From NCBI GenBank assembly GCA_963734395.1, contig CAVTGY010000002.1, positions 992,001 to 1,056,000 of the forward strand: DNA of 64,000 bases. Direction: 5' to 3'. Below, one piece after another: positions 1 through 8,619 of this stretch (position 1 is its first letter; every line of letters starts with the position of its first letter). The notes beneath the pieces are model-generated. The model searched no databases, was not told the origin of the DNA, and saw only the letters and a list, made by a program, of their open reading frames with translations. Made by a program: the position numbers and the translations under genes. The DNA is from Bog-756 sp963734395 (GTDB lineage Bacteria > Actinomycetota > Acidimicrobiia > Acidimicrobiales > RAAP-2).

Positions 1-472
1 CCGAAACGGCCTCGCCGATCTTGGTCTGGGCTTCGGCGGCGGTGTAGGTCGCCTTCATGGTCTCCTTCTTGGTGCGGAAGGCGTCCACCTGGGTCTGGAG
101 CTTCTGAGCCGTGTCGATCAGCCGCTGTTCCTGCGCGGCGACCTGCTCGTGCTGGGACTGGAGATCGGTGAGCTGTGCGGCGAGTGCGGTGCGCCGGGCG
201 AGGGCCTCCCGGGCCAGGTCCTCGTTGCCCTGGGTCAGAGCGGCCTTGGCCTGCTGCTGGAGCTTGTCCGCCTGCTGCTGCAGCTGGGTCGCCTGCAGCT
301 CGATCCTCTTCTTGGCGGTGGTCACGTCGGCCACACTTCGACGGACCTTTTGGAGGCTCTCGAGCTGCTTTTGGTACGAGAGATCGAGGGACTCCCTCGG
401 ATCCTCGGCTTTGTCCAGCAATTTGTTGGTCTTGGCCTGGACTATTCCCGACAGGCGCTTCATCACGCTCAT
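1..472 (-). CDS. pspA: PspA/IM30 family membrane-stress protein, C-terminus beyond window
   Basis: The frame is open from an ATG at 472 to the window edge. It begins MSVMKRLSGIVQAKTNKLLD, followed by an almost uninterrupted Gln/Ala/Lys/Glu-rich coiled coil (residues about 25-150), typical of PspA/IM30/Vipp1. These proteins bind the cytoplasmic face of the membrane through an amphipathic N-terminal helix and protect it under envelope stress. AGGAAGGA lies just upstream of this ATG, which decides the start. About 157 codons are visible of a family length near 220-270. It is divergent from mca, with about 70 bp between them. The frame is clean. Confidence 0.85.
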   Translation of the reverse strand, partial: MSVMKRLSGIVQAKTNKLLDKAEDPRESLDLSYQKQLESLQKVRRSVADVTTAKKRIELQATQLQQQADKLQQQAKAALTQGNEDLAREALARRTALAAQLTDLQSQHEQVAAQEQRLIDTAQKLQTQVDAFRTKKETMKATYTAAEAQTKIGEAVS

Positions 473-540
473 GCTGATGGGTCCTTCCTCGCAGGTGGCA
501 ATTGAAGCTTAGGGCCTCGGTGCCCGGTAGCGTGATCGCC

Positions 541-1482
541 GTGCCTGATCAGCTCTGCCTCCTGACCGTTCATGCCCACCCCGACGATGAGTCGTCAAAG
601 GGGGCGGGAACCGTCGCCCAGTACCGTGCCGAGGGCGTGCACACCGTGCTGGTCTGCTGTACCGGCGGAGAAGAGGGAGAGGTCCTCAACCCCGCGCTGG
701 ACACCCCCGAGGTGCATGCCCGGATGGCGGACTTGCGCTTGGAGGAGTTGACCAGGGCCGCCCAGATCATTGGCTATGACGAGGTGGTGATGTTGGGCTA
801 CCGCGACTCGGGGATGCCCGGGTCGGAGGCCAACGCCAATCCGCTGAGCTTTGCCCAGGCACCGCTCGACGAGGCCGTCGAGCGTCTGGTGGCCGTGATC
901 CGTCGTACCCGGCCCCAGGTCATGGTGGTCTACGGCGATGAGCAATCGGGATACCCCCACCCCGACCATCTCCGTGTCCACGAGATCGGTGTGGCCGCCT
1001 TCGCCGCCACAGGCGACCCGGCTCGGTATCCCGCCGCCGGTCCGGCCTGGCAGCCCGACAAGCTCTACTACACGGTGTTCTCGGTGGCCCGATTCCGGGA
1101 GATCCACGAGAAGTTCGAGGAGCTGGGACTCGAGTCGCCGTTCGACGCCCAGTGGCGCAAGCGGTGGAAGGATGCGCCGGTGGATCCGATCACCACCTCC
1201 ATCGACGTCTCGGACTTCGCCGACGTTCGACGTGACGCTCTCTTGGCCCACGCCACCCAGGTCGATCCCAAGTCTCCGTTCTGGTTCGGGCTGCCGCCCG
1301 AGGTGATGCGCTCGATCCATCCCTTCGACGACTACCGGCTGGCCCAGACGGCGAGGGTTGTGAACGGGGAGCCCATCCTGATCGAGTACTCTCCCGATCC
1401 GGATGGGGTTGTCGAAACCGATCTGTTCGCAGGATTGCGCGATCCCGATGAGCCAAACGGTGGAGACCATCGGTCGGAGTGA
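541..1482 (+). CDS. mca: Mycothiol S-conjugate amidase (Mca)
   Basis: Zinc-dependent amidase of the PIG-L/LmbE superfamily. It cleaves mycothiol S-conjugates during electrophile and antibiotic detoxification in the cytoplasm. The N-terminal zinc motif HAHPDDESSKGA and the second motif YPHPDHLRVHE are both present. Lysine after DDESS and the roughly 310-residue length favour Mca over the biosynthetic deacetylase MshB. The GTG at 541 is chosen because the conserved strand LCLLTVHAHPDDE starts five codons later; the frame also continues upstream to 502. The SCP2-like gene follows after 3 bp, so the two are probably co-transcribed. The frame is intact. Its presence implies a mycothiol-producing actinobacterium. 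Confidence 0.88.
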   Translation: MPDQLCLLTVHAHPDDESSKGAGTVAQYRAEGVHTVLVCCTGGEEGEVLNPALDTPEVHARMADLRLEELTRAAQIIGYDEVVMLGYRDSGMPGSEANANPLSFAQAPLDEAVERLVAVIRRTRPQVMVVYGDEQSGYPHPDHLRVHEIGVAAFAATGDPARYPAAGPAWQPDKLYYTVFSVARFREIHEKFEELGLESPFDAQWRKRWKDAPVDPITTSIDVSDFADVRRDALLAHATQVDPKSPFWFGLPPEVMRSIHPFDDYRLAQTARVVNGEPILIEYSPDPDGVVETDLFAGLRDPDEPNGGDHRSE

Positions 1483-1485
1483 GCC

Positions 1486-1874
1486 GTGACCAAATGGCTG
1501 ACCGCGGAGTGGTTCGACCAGACCACCGCCATGTCCGCCGATCAACCATGGCCGCCGGGTCTTTCCGCCCGGATCCAATACGAGATCACCGGCGGTCCGG
1601 AGGGCGACGTCTCCTACTACGAGGTTCTCGAGGACGGTCGTCTTGTGTCGAGGGCCGGCGGCGCCGTCGACGATGCCCGACGTCACGGTCACAACGGTGT
1701 GGGCCGACGCCGTGTCGATGTGCCGGGGAGAACTCGATCCCAACGTGGCCTTCATGCAGGGCAGGATGAAGGTCGCCGGATCGATGGGTGTGATGCTGAC
1801 GTTGCTTGCCGGTGACCACCACGGCTGAGTATCGGGAATTGCGCAGACGGATCGCCGAGATCACCGAGTTCTGA
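1486..1874 (+). CDS. SCP2-like sterol/lipid-binding domain protein (two apparent frameshifts)
   Basis: A small protein of about 129 residues beginning MTKWLTAEWFDQ at a GTG 3 bp after mca. The first part reads cleanly to about residue 58, then continues in another frame (PDVTVTTVWADAV, then FMQGRMKVAGSMGVML). It changes frame again near 1810 to give the tail TTAEYRELRRRIAEITEF. Taken together these match the single-domain SCP2 sterol-carrier proteins of actinobacteria, with the MQGRMKV..G strand and a short C-terminal helix. The two shifts, near 1655-1680 and 1810, look like sequencing indels because each piece is conserved. The 3' end overlaps the convergent gene by 14 bp. Confidence 0.65.
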
Positions 1875-2629
1875 ACCATCCGATCGTCCCTGAACCGGCA
1901 CCGCCCAGGTAGGGGAGGTGGATGGTGCCGGCACTCTGCAGCAGGATCAGTGCTGCCGCGGCACCGAGGAACAGGACGAGAACCACCACCAGGACCGGTC
2001 GAACGCTCGAGCCAGGTGATCTCTCTCGGCGGCTTCCGCTTGACCCGCCGTCGTTCGATGTCCTGACCCCAGGCGACAACCCTGGTGACCGAGGAAGCGC
2101 CGGTCGGTCCTTGATGTTTGACGGTGAATTCGGTGACCTTGCGTGACAGCGGTCGGGCGTCTCCTCCGGGCAGAAGGAACCGATAGGTTCCGGAGGGAGT
2201 CTTGATCCCGATCAGTGCGCCTTCCTCGATATGGGGAATGGGCCGACTGGTGGCGTCGGGATCGGTGACCGACACATAGAAGCTTCGGGCCGACCCATTT
2301 CGGTCCAATTCCGGATCGACCCACCATTCGGGTACCACGCCTCCGCTCCAGGCTTCGACCACGTGGGTCACCACCGACGACCAGGGCAGCACCCGAGCCT
2401 GTTCGCCCCTGGATCTGACCACCCCGATTCCGTCCTCGGCGAAGGTAAGGGTGTCGATGTCGACGGGATCGCTTGCGTTGGAATCGAGCAGGAGGAGGCC
2501 TTCCAGACTGAAGGGCTGGGGCTCGGCACCGACCGGTCGTACCGCGGTCGAGGTCGGCTGAGCAGCCAGGTCCGGCACGGGGACCCGCTCCTGATGCTCC
2601 TGGTCTGGCTCGGCCACGTCAACTCCCAT
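1861..2629 (-). CDS. Hypothetical protein with C-terminal transmembrane helix
   Basis: I do not recognise a named family. The first roughly 190 residues are soluble and beta-rich: a start near MGVDVAEPDQ, then a stretch reading ALIGIKTPSGTYRFLLPGG. After a frame change between about 2000 and 2055, the protein ends in one strong hydrophobic segment, RPVLVVVLVLFLGAAAALIL, and a short tail. This suggests a tail-anchored or single-pass membrane protein. The ATG at 2629 has AGGAG seven bases upstream, better than the longer ATG at 2728, which would overlap the upstream gene. It follows the YdjC-type gene on the same strand. Confidence 0.5.
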
Positions 2630-2697
2630 CGGTGGCTCCTCAGGATATCGGCGCCACTCGAAGAGATAGGTGACCTGTGTCCCTCGGATGCCGCCGT

Positions 2698-3532
2698 TCA
2701 ACGCCGTCGCATGGCGTCGCGGAGCCATCGGTAACCCACCAGGGTGACGTCGGCGTCGGCGATGAGCTGATCGAATCCGCGATCGGCGACCAACAGGACG
2801 TGGTCGGACACCCGTTGCCTCCAGTCGGTGGTGATGGCCCGCAACTCCGGGGTGTCGACGGCCGGGTGCAAGGTCACCTCGGTGACCCCCGGCTCGAGCC
2901 CGGCGACCAGGTCCACCAGGGCCTGGCGGGAACCCACCGCCGGCAACGTGGCGAAGCGGTCGGCGTAGAGCACCCCCTCGTCAGCGGCCAGCCGCCGTAC
3001 CGGAAATCCGACATTGGGCTCGGCTTCGGCGCTGAGCAGGCGAAGGGGCAGGCCGAAATCGACGGCCAGTTCGAGGTAGACATCGAAGAATTCCGGGCGC
3101 AGCACCATGGCGTCGAGATGAGCGTCGAGGTGGCTGATGTCGAATCCCCACAGGACCGCCCTCTCCAGCTGGGCGCGGCACTCCCGCCGCACTTCGTCGA
3201 TGTCCGCGTGATCCCAAAGGTCGGCCACGGTCCGGGGAAACCCGCCGTCTCCGTCGAGGAGCGACGGGGCCTGGGTGATCGGGCCCCACCGGTAGAGGTC
3301 GTGCTCGGCATTCAGTGTCAGTTGCACCCCGACGTCATCCCCCCTGAACCGCGATGCCGATTCCCGCGCCCACGGGGCGGGGACGATGAGCGAGGCGCTG
3401 GTGCCGATCCCTTCGCGGCAGGGCGTCGTAGACACCGACGGTCGCTGCGTGACAGAGACCCAGGTCGGCGCAGTTGAGGATGAGCAGTTTGGCCTGGGGT
3501 GGGTAGTCGAGACGCTCAGAAACGGTCGGCAC
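2698..3532 (-). CDS. ChbG/YdjC-type carbohydrate deacetylase (one frameshift)
   Basis: N-terminus MPTVSERLDYPPQAKLLILN leads into the CADLGLCHAATVGVYDAL strand, which corresponds to the NADDFG-like metal motif of YdjC/ChbG proteins; one acidic position is replaced by Cys. After a frame change near 3420 it continues GIGTSASLIVPAPWA, DDVGVQLTLN and DISHLDAHLDAMV. The H-x-D-x-H-x-D pattern is the family's second metal site. Family members remove acetyl groups from N-acetylated sugars and have a metal-dependent TIM-barrel-like fold. Length after repair is about 278 residues, close to the family norm. The substrate cannot be inferred here. Confidence 0.72.
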
Positions 3533-3558
3533 CCTCCCGACCGTAGTTCGGTCGGCAA

Positions 3559-3783
3559 TCAGGCGGCGCGACCAGCCGGTCGGCGTCGGTCGTCAGATCG
3601 GTCCCGGTTGTCGACCGGACCGAGTAGGGCTCGTGCGGCCGCCACCCCCTGTCGGCCAACCTGACGTGTCCGTTCATCGAGCCGCCATTCGGAGCCGGGG
3701 CGTCCGGTCTTTCGGCTGGGGGTTGACCGCAGGGGCAATTCGAGCTGCATCGATGTCGGTCGGAGGCTGCGGTCGCTGGTCAT
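3559..3783 (-). CDS. Small basic conserved protein (74 aa)
   Basis: A 74-residue basic protein starting at ATG 3783, MTSDRSLRPTSMQLELPLRS, with a core reading WRLDERTRQVGRQGVAAARALL. The core looks like a short DNA- or protein-binding helix of a kind I associate with actinobacterial small proteins, but I cannot name a family. It is followed by an Arg/Asp-rich tail. It lies between the YdjC-type gene on the same strand and the divergent luciferase-like gene. A long overlapping frame on the same strand continues far upstream through the luciferase-like gene and is spurious there. Moderate confidence, resting on the Leu/Arg-rich core and the clean start. Confidence 0.45.
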   Translation of the reverse strand: MTSDRSLRPTSMQLELPLRSTPSRKTGRPGSEWRLDERTRQVGRQGVAAARALLGPVDNRDRSDDRRRPAGRAA

Positions 3784-3855
3784 GGGTACAGCATGCCCGG
3801 AGGGTGTATTACGGGGACCATGGCCGACAAAGATGACCACGACCGAAGAGGCACA

Positions 3856-4821
3856 ATGGCGCCCCGATTTGGGATAACCGTTCCCTTCGATGGGGTCACC
3901 CTCGAAGATCATCGCAAGTGGTATGCCCGATTGGTCAAGCTCGGCTATACCGACGTGTGGTCGGCGGAAACCGACGGTTCGGACGGATTCACCCCGCTGG
4001 CGCTGGCATCGGCGTGGGCGCCGTCGCTCAACCTGGGGGTGGCCATCATCCCCGCCTACACCCGGGGGCCGGCGCTGCTTGCCCAGAGCGTGGCGGCCAT
4101 GGCCGAAGCAGCTCCCGACCGCTTCACCCTCGGGCTGGGGACGTCGTCCGACGTCATCGTGAACCGTTGGAACGGCATCGAGTTCGCCGAGCCGTACAAA
4201 CGGGTCCGCGACACCATCCGCTTCCTCCGATCGGCACTGGCAGGCGAAAAAGTGGACAACGAGTACGAAACGTTCACCGTGCGGGGATTCCGGCTCGCCC
4301 GGCCGGTGGACCACCCCCCGCCGATCTTCTTGGCCGCGCTCCGGCCCGGCATGTTGGGCCTGGCCGGCCGTGAGGCTGATGGGGTGATCATCAATTGGCT
4401 CTCGGCTGAGGACGTGGTCACCGTGGTCCCCGAACTGGGAACGCAGATCCCGGTGGCGGCTCGTATCTTCGTGTGCCCCTCCGAGGACACCGACGCCGTG
4501 CGGGCGGTCGGCCGGCGAATGATCGCCGCCTACCTCAACGTCGGCGTGTACGCGGAGTTCCATCGGTGGCTCGGACGGGGTCCCGTACTCGAGCCGATGT
4601 GGGCCGCCTGGCAGAAGGGAGACCGGAAGGGGGCGTTGGCGACCATTCCCGACGAGGTGGTCGACTCGCTGGTCGTCCATGGGTCCTTCGACGAGTGTCG
4701 CTCCCATGTCGGCCGTTATGTGGCCAATGGGGTCGACATCCCGGTGATGGCGGTGATTCCGTTGGGCATGACCCTCGAGGCCGCAGTCGACGGTCTGGCA
4801 CCGCCGTGGAACGCTGGGTGA
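3856..4821 (+). CDS. Luciferase-like F420/FMN-dependent oxidoreductase (LLM class)
   Basis: An intact protein of about 321 residues of the bacterial luciferase-like TIM-barrel superfamily. N-terminus MAPRFGITVPFDGVTLEDH; typical segments are GYTDVWSAE, LNLGVAIIPAYTRGPALLAQ, RFTLGLGTSSDVIVNRWNG and a phosphate-binding-type LAALRPGMLGLAGREADGVI. Such actinobacterial proteins usually use F420 or FMN to reduce or oxygenate small substrates. The ATG at 3856 is preferred because GAAGAGG lies just before it; in-frame starts at 3820 and 3793 are possible. It is convergent with purE, 41 bp away. Substrate unknown. Confidence 0.82.
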   Translation: MAPRFGITVPFDGVTLEDHRKWYARLVKLGYTDVWSAETDGSDGFTPLALASAWAPSLNLGVAIIPAYTRGPALLAQSVAAMAEAAPDRFTLGLGTSSDVIVNRWNGIEFAEPYKRVRDTIRFLRSALAGEKVDNEYETFTVRGFRLARPVDHPPPIFLAALRPGMLGLAGREADGVIINWLSAEDVVTVVPELGTQIPVAARIFVCPSEDTDAVRAVGRRMIAAYLNVGVYAEFHRWLGRGPVLEPMWAAWQKGDRKGALATIPDEVVDSLVVHGSFDECRSHVGRYVANGVDIPVMAVIPLGMTLEAAVDGLAPPWNAG

Positions 4822-4862
4822 ACGGAGTGCCACGGAGGCGGCGGCTCCCGCCCCGACCAGGC

Positions 4863-5357
4863 TCAACCCTGGCTGTAGCGGGCCACGATCTCCACGTCTT
4901 GATCGCGGACCTGTTCGGCTAGGTCTTGGCCGAACTTGTCCAGCTCGGCTGCCACCCGCGGATCGGAGAGGGCCAGGATTCGCACTGCCAAGAGGGCGGC
5001 GTTGCGCGCCCCGTTGACCGCCACCGTGGCCACAGGAATTCCCTTGGGCATCTGGACCATGGCCAGAAGGGAGTCGAGTCCACCCAGATTGGCCAGGGCT
5101 ACCGGCACGCCGATCACCGGCAGGGGAGTGGCGGCGGCGATCACGCCTGCCAGGTGGGCCGCCCCCCCGGCGGCAGCGATGATCACCCTGATACCGGCGT
5201 CCGACGCCCCCCGGGCGAAGGCAACGGTGTCGTCCGGGGTTCGATGGGCGGAGAGCACTCGCACCTCGGCGTGGATCCCGAATGATCGGAGCGTCTGGAC
5301 AGCGTCGTCCATGATCGAAGAATCGGAGGAGCTTCCCATGACGATGGCAACGGACAT
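4863..5357 (-). CDS. purE: N5-carboxyaminoimidazole ribonucleotide mutase PurE
   Basis: A 164-residue class I PurE. It moves the carboxylate of N5-CAIR to C4, giving CAIR in de novo purine synthesis. The signature MSVAIVMGSSSDSSIMDDA opens the protein. The conserved SAHRTPD motif (catalytic His), the AAAGGAAHLAGV loop and GVPVALANLGGLDSLLAMVQ follow in order. The frame stays open upstream through a 12-bp tandem repeat, but the ATG at 5357 fits the family's N-terminus; an alternative ATG lies at 5399. No purK is visible beside it. Intact. Confidence 0.93.
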   Translation of the reverse strand: MSVAIVMGSSSDSSIMDDAVQTLRSFGIHAEVRVLSAHRTPDDTVAFARGASDAGIRVIIAAAGGAAHLAGVIAAATPLPVIGVPVALANLGGLDSLLAMVQMPKGIPVATVAVNGARNAALLAVRILALSDPRVAAELDKFGQDLAEQVRDQDVEIVARYSQG

Positions 5358-5415
5358 CTCCGCATTCTGCCCGACCGACGCGGCCGTGGTCACATCCATG
5401 ACCGAGGTCGGGCCC

Positions 5416-5463
5416 AGGAGGTCGGCCAGGAGGTCGGCCAGGAGGTCGGCCAGGAGGTCGGCC
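5416..5463. repeat. 12-bp tandem repeat, four perfect copies
   Basis: AGGAGGTCGGCC occurs four times in a row with no mismatch, upstream of purE and before the divergent luciferase-like gene. Read with the purE frame it would encode ADLL four times, but it lies upstream of the likely start. On the plus strand each unit contains AGGAGG, which resembles a ribosome-binding site. It is a probable slippage-prone minisatellite. Confidence 0.9.
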
Positions 5464-5580
5464 CAGGGCACGGCACCGGACCCGACGCTACGGTGGACCT
5501 GTTTCGCCGGTTGTGATCCGCCGGCCATTCGCGGTGGTCATCGCGGGCACCGAATCAGCTGGTTCAGCCAGGGAGGCAAT

Positions 5581-6486
5581 GTGCGCATCGGGGTGCTGTT
5601 CGACACCGAGATACCCTTCGACAAGGTCGTCGGCCAGGTCACATCACTTCGCGATGCCGGTATCCAGGCTGCCTGGTCCTCACAGATATTCGGCTACGAC
5701 GCACTGACCGTTCTGGCCGCCGTCGGGCGCGAGGTGTCCGGCATCGATCTGGGTACCGCCGTGGTTCCCACCTATCCACGACACCCGGTGATGCTGGCCG
5801 CCCAGGCCCTGACGGTCCAAGCCGCGACTGGAGGGCGGCTGACGCTGGGAATAGGTCTGTCCCATCAGGTGGTAATCGAGAACGTGTTCGGTCAGTCGTT
5901 CGAAAAGCCGGCGCGGCACATGAAGGAGTACCTGTCGATCCTGGTCCCCCTGCTCGAGGGAGAGCAGGTGTCGTTCGCCGGTGAGACTCTTCGTGCCTCA
6001 ACCTTTGGCCCGTTGCAGATCGACGCGCCGGCGCCGCCGGTGCTGGTCGCCGCACTGGGCCCGACCATGCTTCGGATCGCCGGCGCCATGGCATCGGGGA
6101 CGGTCACCTGGATGACCGGGCCCGCCACCGTCGAGGCCCATGTCATCCCGACCATCCGGGAGGCTGCAGCTGCCGCCGGCCGCCCGGTCCCCCGGGTGGG
6201 TGTGGGGCTTCCGGTCTGTGTGACCGGCGACACCGACACGGCCCGGGACAAGGCCGCAGAGACGTTCGCGGTCTACGGCCATCTGCCGTCCTACCGGGCG
6301 ATGCTCGATCGTGAAGGGGCGCCCGGCCCTGCCGACGTGGCCATCATCGGCACCGAGTCAGAGGTGAAGGCCCAGGTTCGCCGCCTGGCCACCATCGGCG
6401 TCACCGATTTCTGTGGAGCGCCCTTCGGGTCGGTGGACGAGGTCAAAGCGACGATCGGGGTCCTGGCCGAGTCGGTCCGGCGCTGA
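5581..6486 (+). CDS. Luciferase-like F420/FMN-dependent oxidoreductase (LLM class)
   Basis: An intact 301-residue protein beginning MRIGVLFDTEIPFDKVVGQV at a GTG with AGGGAGG six bases upstream. Segments GIQAAWSSQIFGYDALTVLA, TAVVPTYPRHPVMLAAQALT and GRLTLGIGLSHQVVIENVFG are typical of the F420-dependent subgroup often labelled TIGR03564-like. The C-terminal part includes VLVAALGPTMLRIAGAMASG, the cofactor phosphate loop. A paralogue lies at 3856-4821, with low identity by eye. Function within the superfamily is open. It is convergent with the DsbA-like gene. Confidence 0.85.
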   Translation: MRIGVLFDTEIPFDKVVGQVTSLRDAGIQAAWSSQIFGYDALTVLAAVGREVSGIDLGTAVVPTYPRHPVMLAAQALTVQAATGGRLTLGIGLSHQVVIENVFGQSFEKPARHMKEYLSILVPLLEGEQVSFAGETLRASTFGPLQIDAPAPPVLVAALGPTMLRIAGAMASGTVTWMTGPATVEAHVIPTIREAAAAAGRPVPRVGVGLPVCVTGDTDTARDKAAETFAVYGHLPSYRAMLDREGAPGPADVAIIGTESEVKAQVRRLATIGVTDFCGAPFGSVDEVKATIGVLAESVRR

Positions 6487-6533
6487 ATCCCGGCACTGAA
6501 CCCGTGGGTCGAGCCACTACGCTCACACCAGCC

Positions 6534-6546
6534 GGGAGGTCCTCCC
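6534..6546. terminator. Short inverted repeat between convergent genes
   Basis: GGGAGG-T-CCTCCC is a perfect inverted repeat in the 60-bp gap between two convergent genes, ending one base before the DsbA-like stop codon. It could act as a bidirectional terminator hairpin (GGGAG stem, three-base loop), but no T-run follows. Confidence 0.3.
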
Positions 6547-7155
6547 TCAGCGCGCGATTCGGGTGTGTTTGAACTCGTTGAGATCGGAGTGGTCGCGGAT
6601 CAGGTCCAGCACTCGATCGATGGTCTCCCGGGCCAGGTTGCCATCGCCCCCGGGCCGGGTCATCAATCGAGCGAACACCGCACTCTCCCCGATGATGAAG
6701 GTGGGTACCCCGAACACGTCGAACTCCGACACCATTCGTTCGTGTTCGTCGCGCACCACCTTGGCCGGCCATCCGGCGTCCACTTCGGCCAGCACCGCGT
6801 CTGCATCGGCGCCGGCGCTCTCCAGCGCCTTCCGGATCACCGACCTGTCCCGCAGATCACCGCGCTGGTCGTGACGTGCCGCGAACAGCGCGCGGTGGAC
6901 CGAGCTGAACCGTTCGGGAAACCGGTCCCTCACCACCACTCCGGCAGCAAGCGACAAGAGGTCCGCCTGCTGGTCCGGATCGTCCCACGCCGGGGTGCCC
7001 CCCTCTGGGACGTGGACCTGGTTGAGGAAGAACGGAACGAAGGTGACGTCCCAGTGTGCCCCGGCCTCCAACCCGTCGAGCAGGTGTTCGTGGCCGTTGC
7101 GTGCGAACGGGCACCGATAGTCCCACGTCACGGCGACGGGCTGATCAGAACTCAT
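6547..7155 (-). CDS. DsbA/FrnE-like thioredoxin-fold oxidoreductase
   Basis: An intact 202-residue protein, N-terminus MSSDQPVAVTWDYRCPFARN. The active-site region reads CPFA, with one cysteine instead of CxxC, as in 2-hydroxychromene-2-carboxylate isomerase and mycothiol/glutathione S-transferase kappa-like members. The alpha-helical insertion and the C-terminal FDVFGVPTFIIGESAVFARL loop, with its cis-Pro VPT, identify the DsbA fold. There is no signal peptide, so it is cytoplasmic. It may be a thiol-dependent isomerase or transferase using mycothiol. It lies downstream of the PAP2 gene on the same strand with an 88-bp gap. Confidence 0.82.
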   Translation of the reverse strand: MSSDQPVAVTWDYRCPFARNGHEHLLDGLEAGAHWDVTFVPFFLNQVHVPEGGTPAWDDPDQQADLLSLAAGVVVRDRFPERFSSVHRALFAARHDQRGDLRDRSVIRKALESAGADADAVLAEVDAGWPAKVVRDEHERMVSEFDVFGVPTFIIGESAVFARLMTRPGGDGNLARETIDRVLDLIRDHSDLNEFKHTRIAR

Positions 7156-7243
7156 GGCTGGTCAACCCCGAGCCATGTGGATCCATTCCTCCTGGCAGGG
7201 CTCCACCACGCAGGATCCATCGCTACGGCTCCACCGCCACGGC

Positions 7244-7780
7244 TCAGAGGAGCCGCCGGGCGGCGAGCCCGAGGACGGTGCCGACGGCCGCACCGCCGAG
7301 GACATCAGATGCGTGGTGGGCGCGAAGGTGGAGCCTGCTGAGGCCCACCAGGGCGGCGCTGGTGAACAGGAGGGCGTTGCCGGCACGATCACCACGCTGG
7401 CTCATCACCGTGGCCGCGCAGAAGGCCGCCAGTGTGTGACCACTGGGGAAGCTGCTGGTCCTCGGCTCGCGTACCGGCACGCCACCTTCGGTAACGCCCA
7501 CCGATGTGCGGTCGGGGCGTGACCGTCCCACAGCCGACTTGATGGCCACGTTGACCAGGCTGGAGGCGACGCCGGCCACGGCCAGTTCCCGTACGGCGCG
7601 GGCCCGTTCCGGTCCGGTGTGGCGGGCCCGCCATGCCGCCGTGGCCGCCCACATGAGTCCACGGTCGCCCAATCCGGTGATCACCTTGGCGGGCCCGTCG
7701 AAGTTGGGGTCTCCTCGCAACGGTTCGAACCAGGCGTCGACCCGTTGGTCCATCATCTGCACCACGCTCAGGTTGGTCAC
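7244..7780 (-). CDS. PAP2-family phosphatase, membrane-associated
   Basis: About 178 residues with all three PAP2 signatures: KSAVGRSRPDR (KxxxxxxRP-like), FPSGHTLAA (PSGH) and SRLHLRAHHASD (SRxxxxxHxxxD, catalytic His). Hydrophobic segments between them suggest an integral membrane enzyme acting on a lipid phosphate such as a prenyl, phosphatidate or phosphoglycerol ester. The GTG at 7780 overlaps the stop of the upstream nuclease gene (GTGA), implying translational coupling; an internal ATG at 7756 is the other candidate. The frame is intact. It belongs to the run hydrolase, nuclease, PAP2, DsbA-like. Confidence 0.8.
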   Translation of the reverse strand: MTNLSVVQMMDQRVDAWFEPLRGDPNFDGPAKVITGLGDRGLMWAATAAWRARHTGPERARAVRELAVAGVASSLVNVAIKSAVGRSRPDRTSVGVTEGGVPVREPRTSSFPSGHTLAAFCAATVMSQRGDRAGNALLFTSAALVGLSRLHLRAHHASDVLGGAAVGTVLGLAARRLL

Positions 7781-8610
7781 GCAGCGCCTCCGACAGAGCC
7801 TCCGACCGCGCCTCCGAGCGCCACGGCGGCGTCGGCAGGATTGCCCCCAAAGGCAGGGCAGAACTTCTGGAACCGGCAGTAGTTGCAAAGCGGTGACGGT
7901 CGGGGCCGGAAGTCCTCGTTCTCGCAGGCTCGCTCGATTGCCGACCAGACGGCTATCGCTTTTTGCCGTTGTCCGCGGAGCGACTGCTCGGAGGGCTCGG
8001 TGATGATGGCGGTGGGCTCTTTGAGGTGGAGCAACCTGACCTCTACCGGGCGCCGGCCGATGACCTCCTCACACAGGAGTGCGTAGATGTGCACGCCGAT
8101 CAGCTTCGAGTGTTCGAATCCCGCAGACGGAGCCCGACCGGTCTTGTAGTCGATGACCACCAACTCGCCGTCCGGGGTCAGATCCAGCCGGTCGATGATC
8201 CCGCGCAGGCGCATGGCACCGACTCGGGCCTCGAGGGTCAGCTCGATGCCCACCGGATTGACCTCGTTGGGGTCCTCGAGGTCGAAATAGTTGCGGAGCA
8301 GCGCGTCAGCGTCGGACCGAAGTTCCTCGGCGGCCGCGGCGGAGAGGTCGAGCGAGAGGTACTCCGGGTCGACCAGCAGTTCGTCCCAGGCATGGCCCAA
8401 CTCGATAGCAGCCGCGGTCGGAGTGCGTCGCCCCCGGTCATGGAACCAGAAGAGCCGCTCCAGCGCCCGATGGACCAGGGTGCCCTTGACCATCCAGATG
8501 GTGGGCTCCTCGGGCAGGTGTTCGATGGCGCTGAACCGGAACGCAAGGGCGCAGTCACGAAAGGAGGTGACCTTCGACGGGGAGAGGGAGCGCGGGGGAT
8601 CGAAGGGCAT
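7777..8610 (-). CDS. RecB/Cas4-like PD-(D/E)XK nuclease with Cys cluster
   Basis: An intact 277-residue protein beginning MPFDPPRSLSPSKVTSFRDC. It has the RecB-nuclease fold of the PDDEXK_1 type: GTLVHRALERLF (motif with conserved His), LRGIIDRLDLTPDGELVVID followed by YKTG (the D and xK catalytic residues), and QxxxY-like HSKLIGVHIYALL. The C-terminal cysteines in LCNYCRFQKFCPAF, together with Cys20, could bind a [4Fe-4S] cluster as in AddB and Cas4. No helicase or CRISPR gene is nearby, so it is a stand-alone nuclease, probably in repair. It starts 9 bp after the upstream hydrolase and overlaps PAP2 by 4 bp. Confidence 0.82.
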   Translation of the reverse strand: MPFDPPRSLSPSKVTSFRDCALAFRFSAIEHLPEEPTIWMVKGTLVHRALERLFWFHDRGRRTPTAAAIELGHAWDELLVDPEYLSLDLSAAAAEELRSDADALLRNYFDLEDPNEVNPVGIELTLEARVGAMRLRGIIDRLDLTPDGELVVIDYKTGRAPSAGFEHSKLIGVHIYALLCEEVIGRRPVEVRLLHLKEPTAIITEPSEQSLRGQRQKAIAVWSAIERACENEDFRPRPSPLCNYCRFQKFCPAFGGNPADAAVALGGAVGGSVGGAA

Positions 8611-8619
8611 CAGAACAGA

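Noticed and set aside
3559..4866. A 435-codon minus-strand gene across the luciferase-like gene
   Set aside because: Only its last 74 codons look protein-like and have their own ATG; the rest is antisense to an intact oxidoreductase.
5416..5463. CRISPR array
   Set aside because: The repeats are 12 bp, adjacent and without spacers. No cas genes are present, and the Cas4-like nuclease stands alone.
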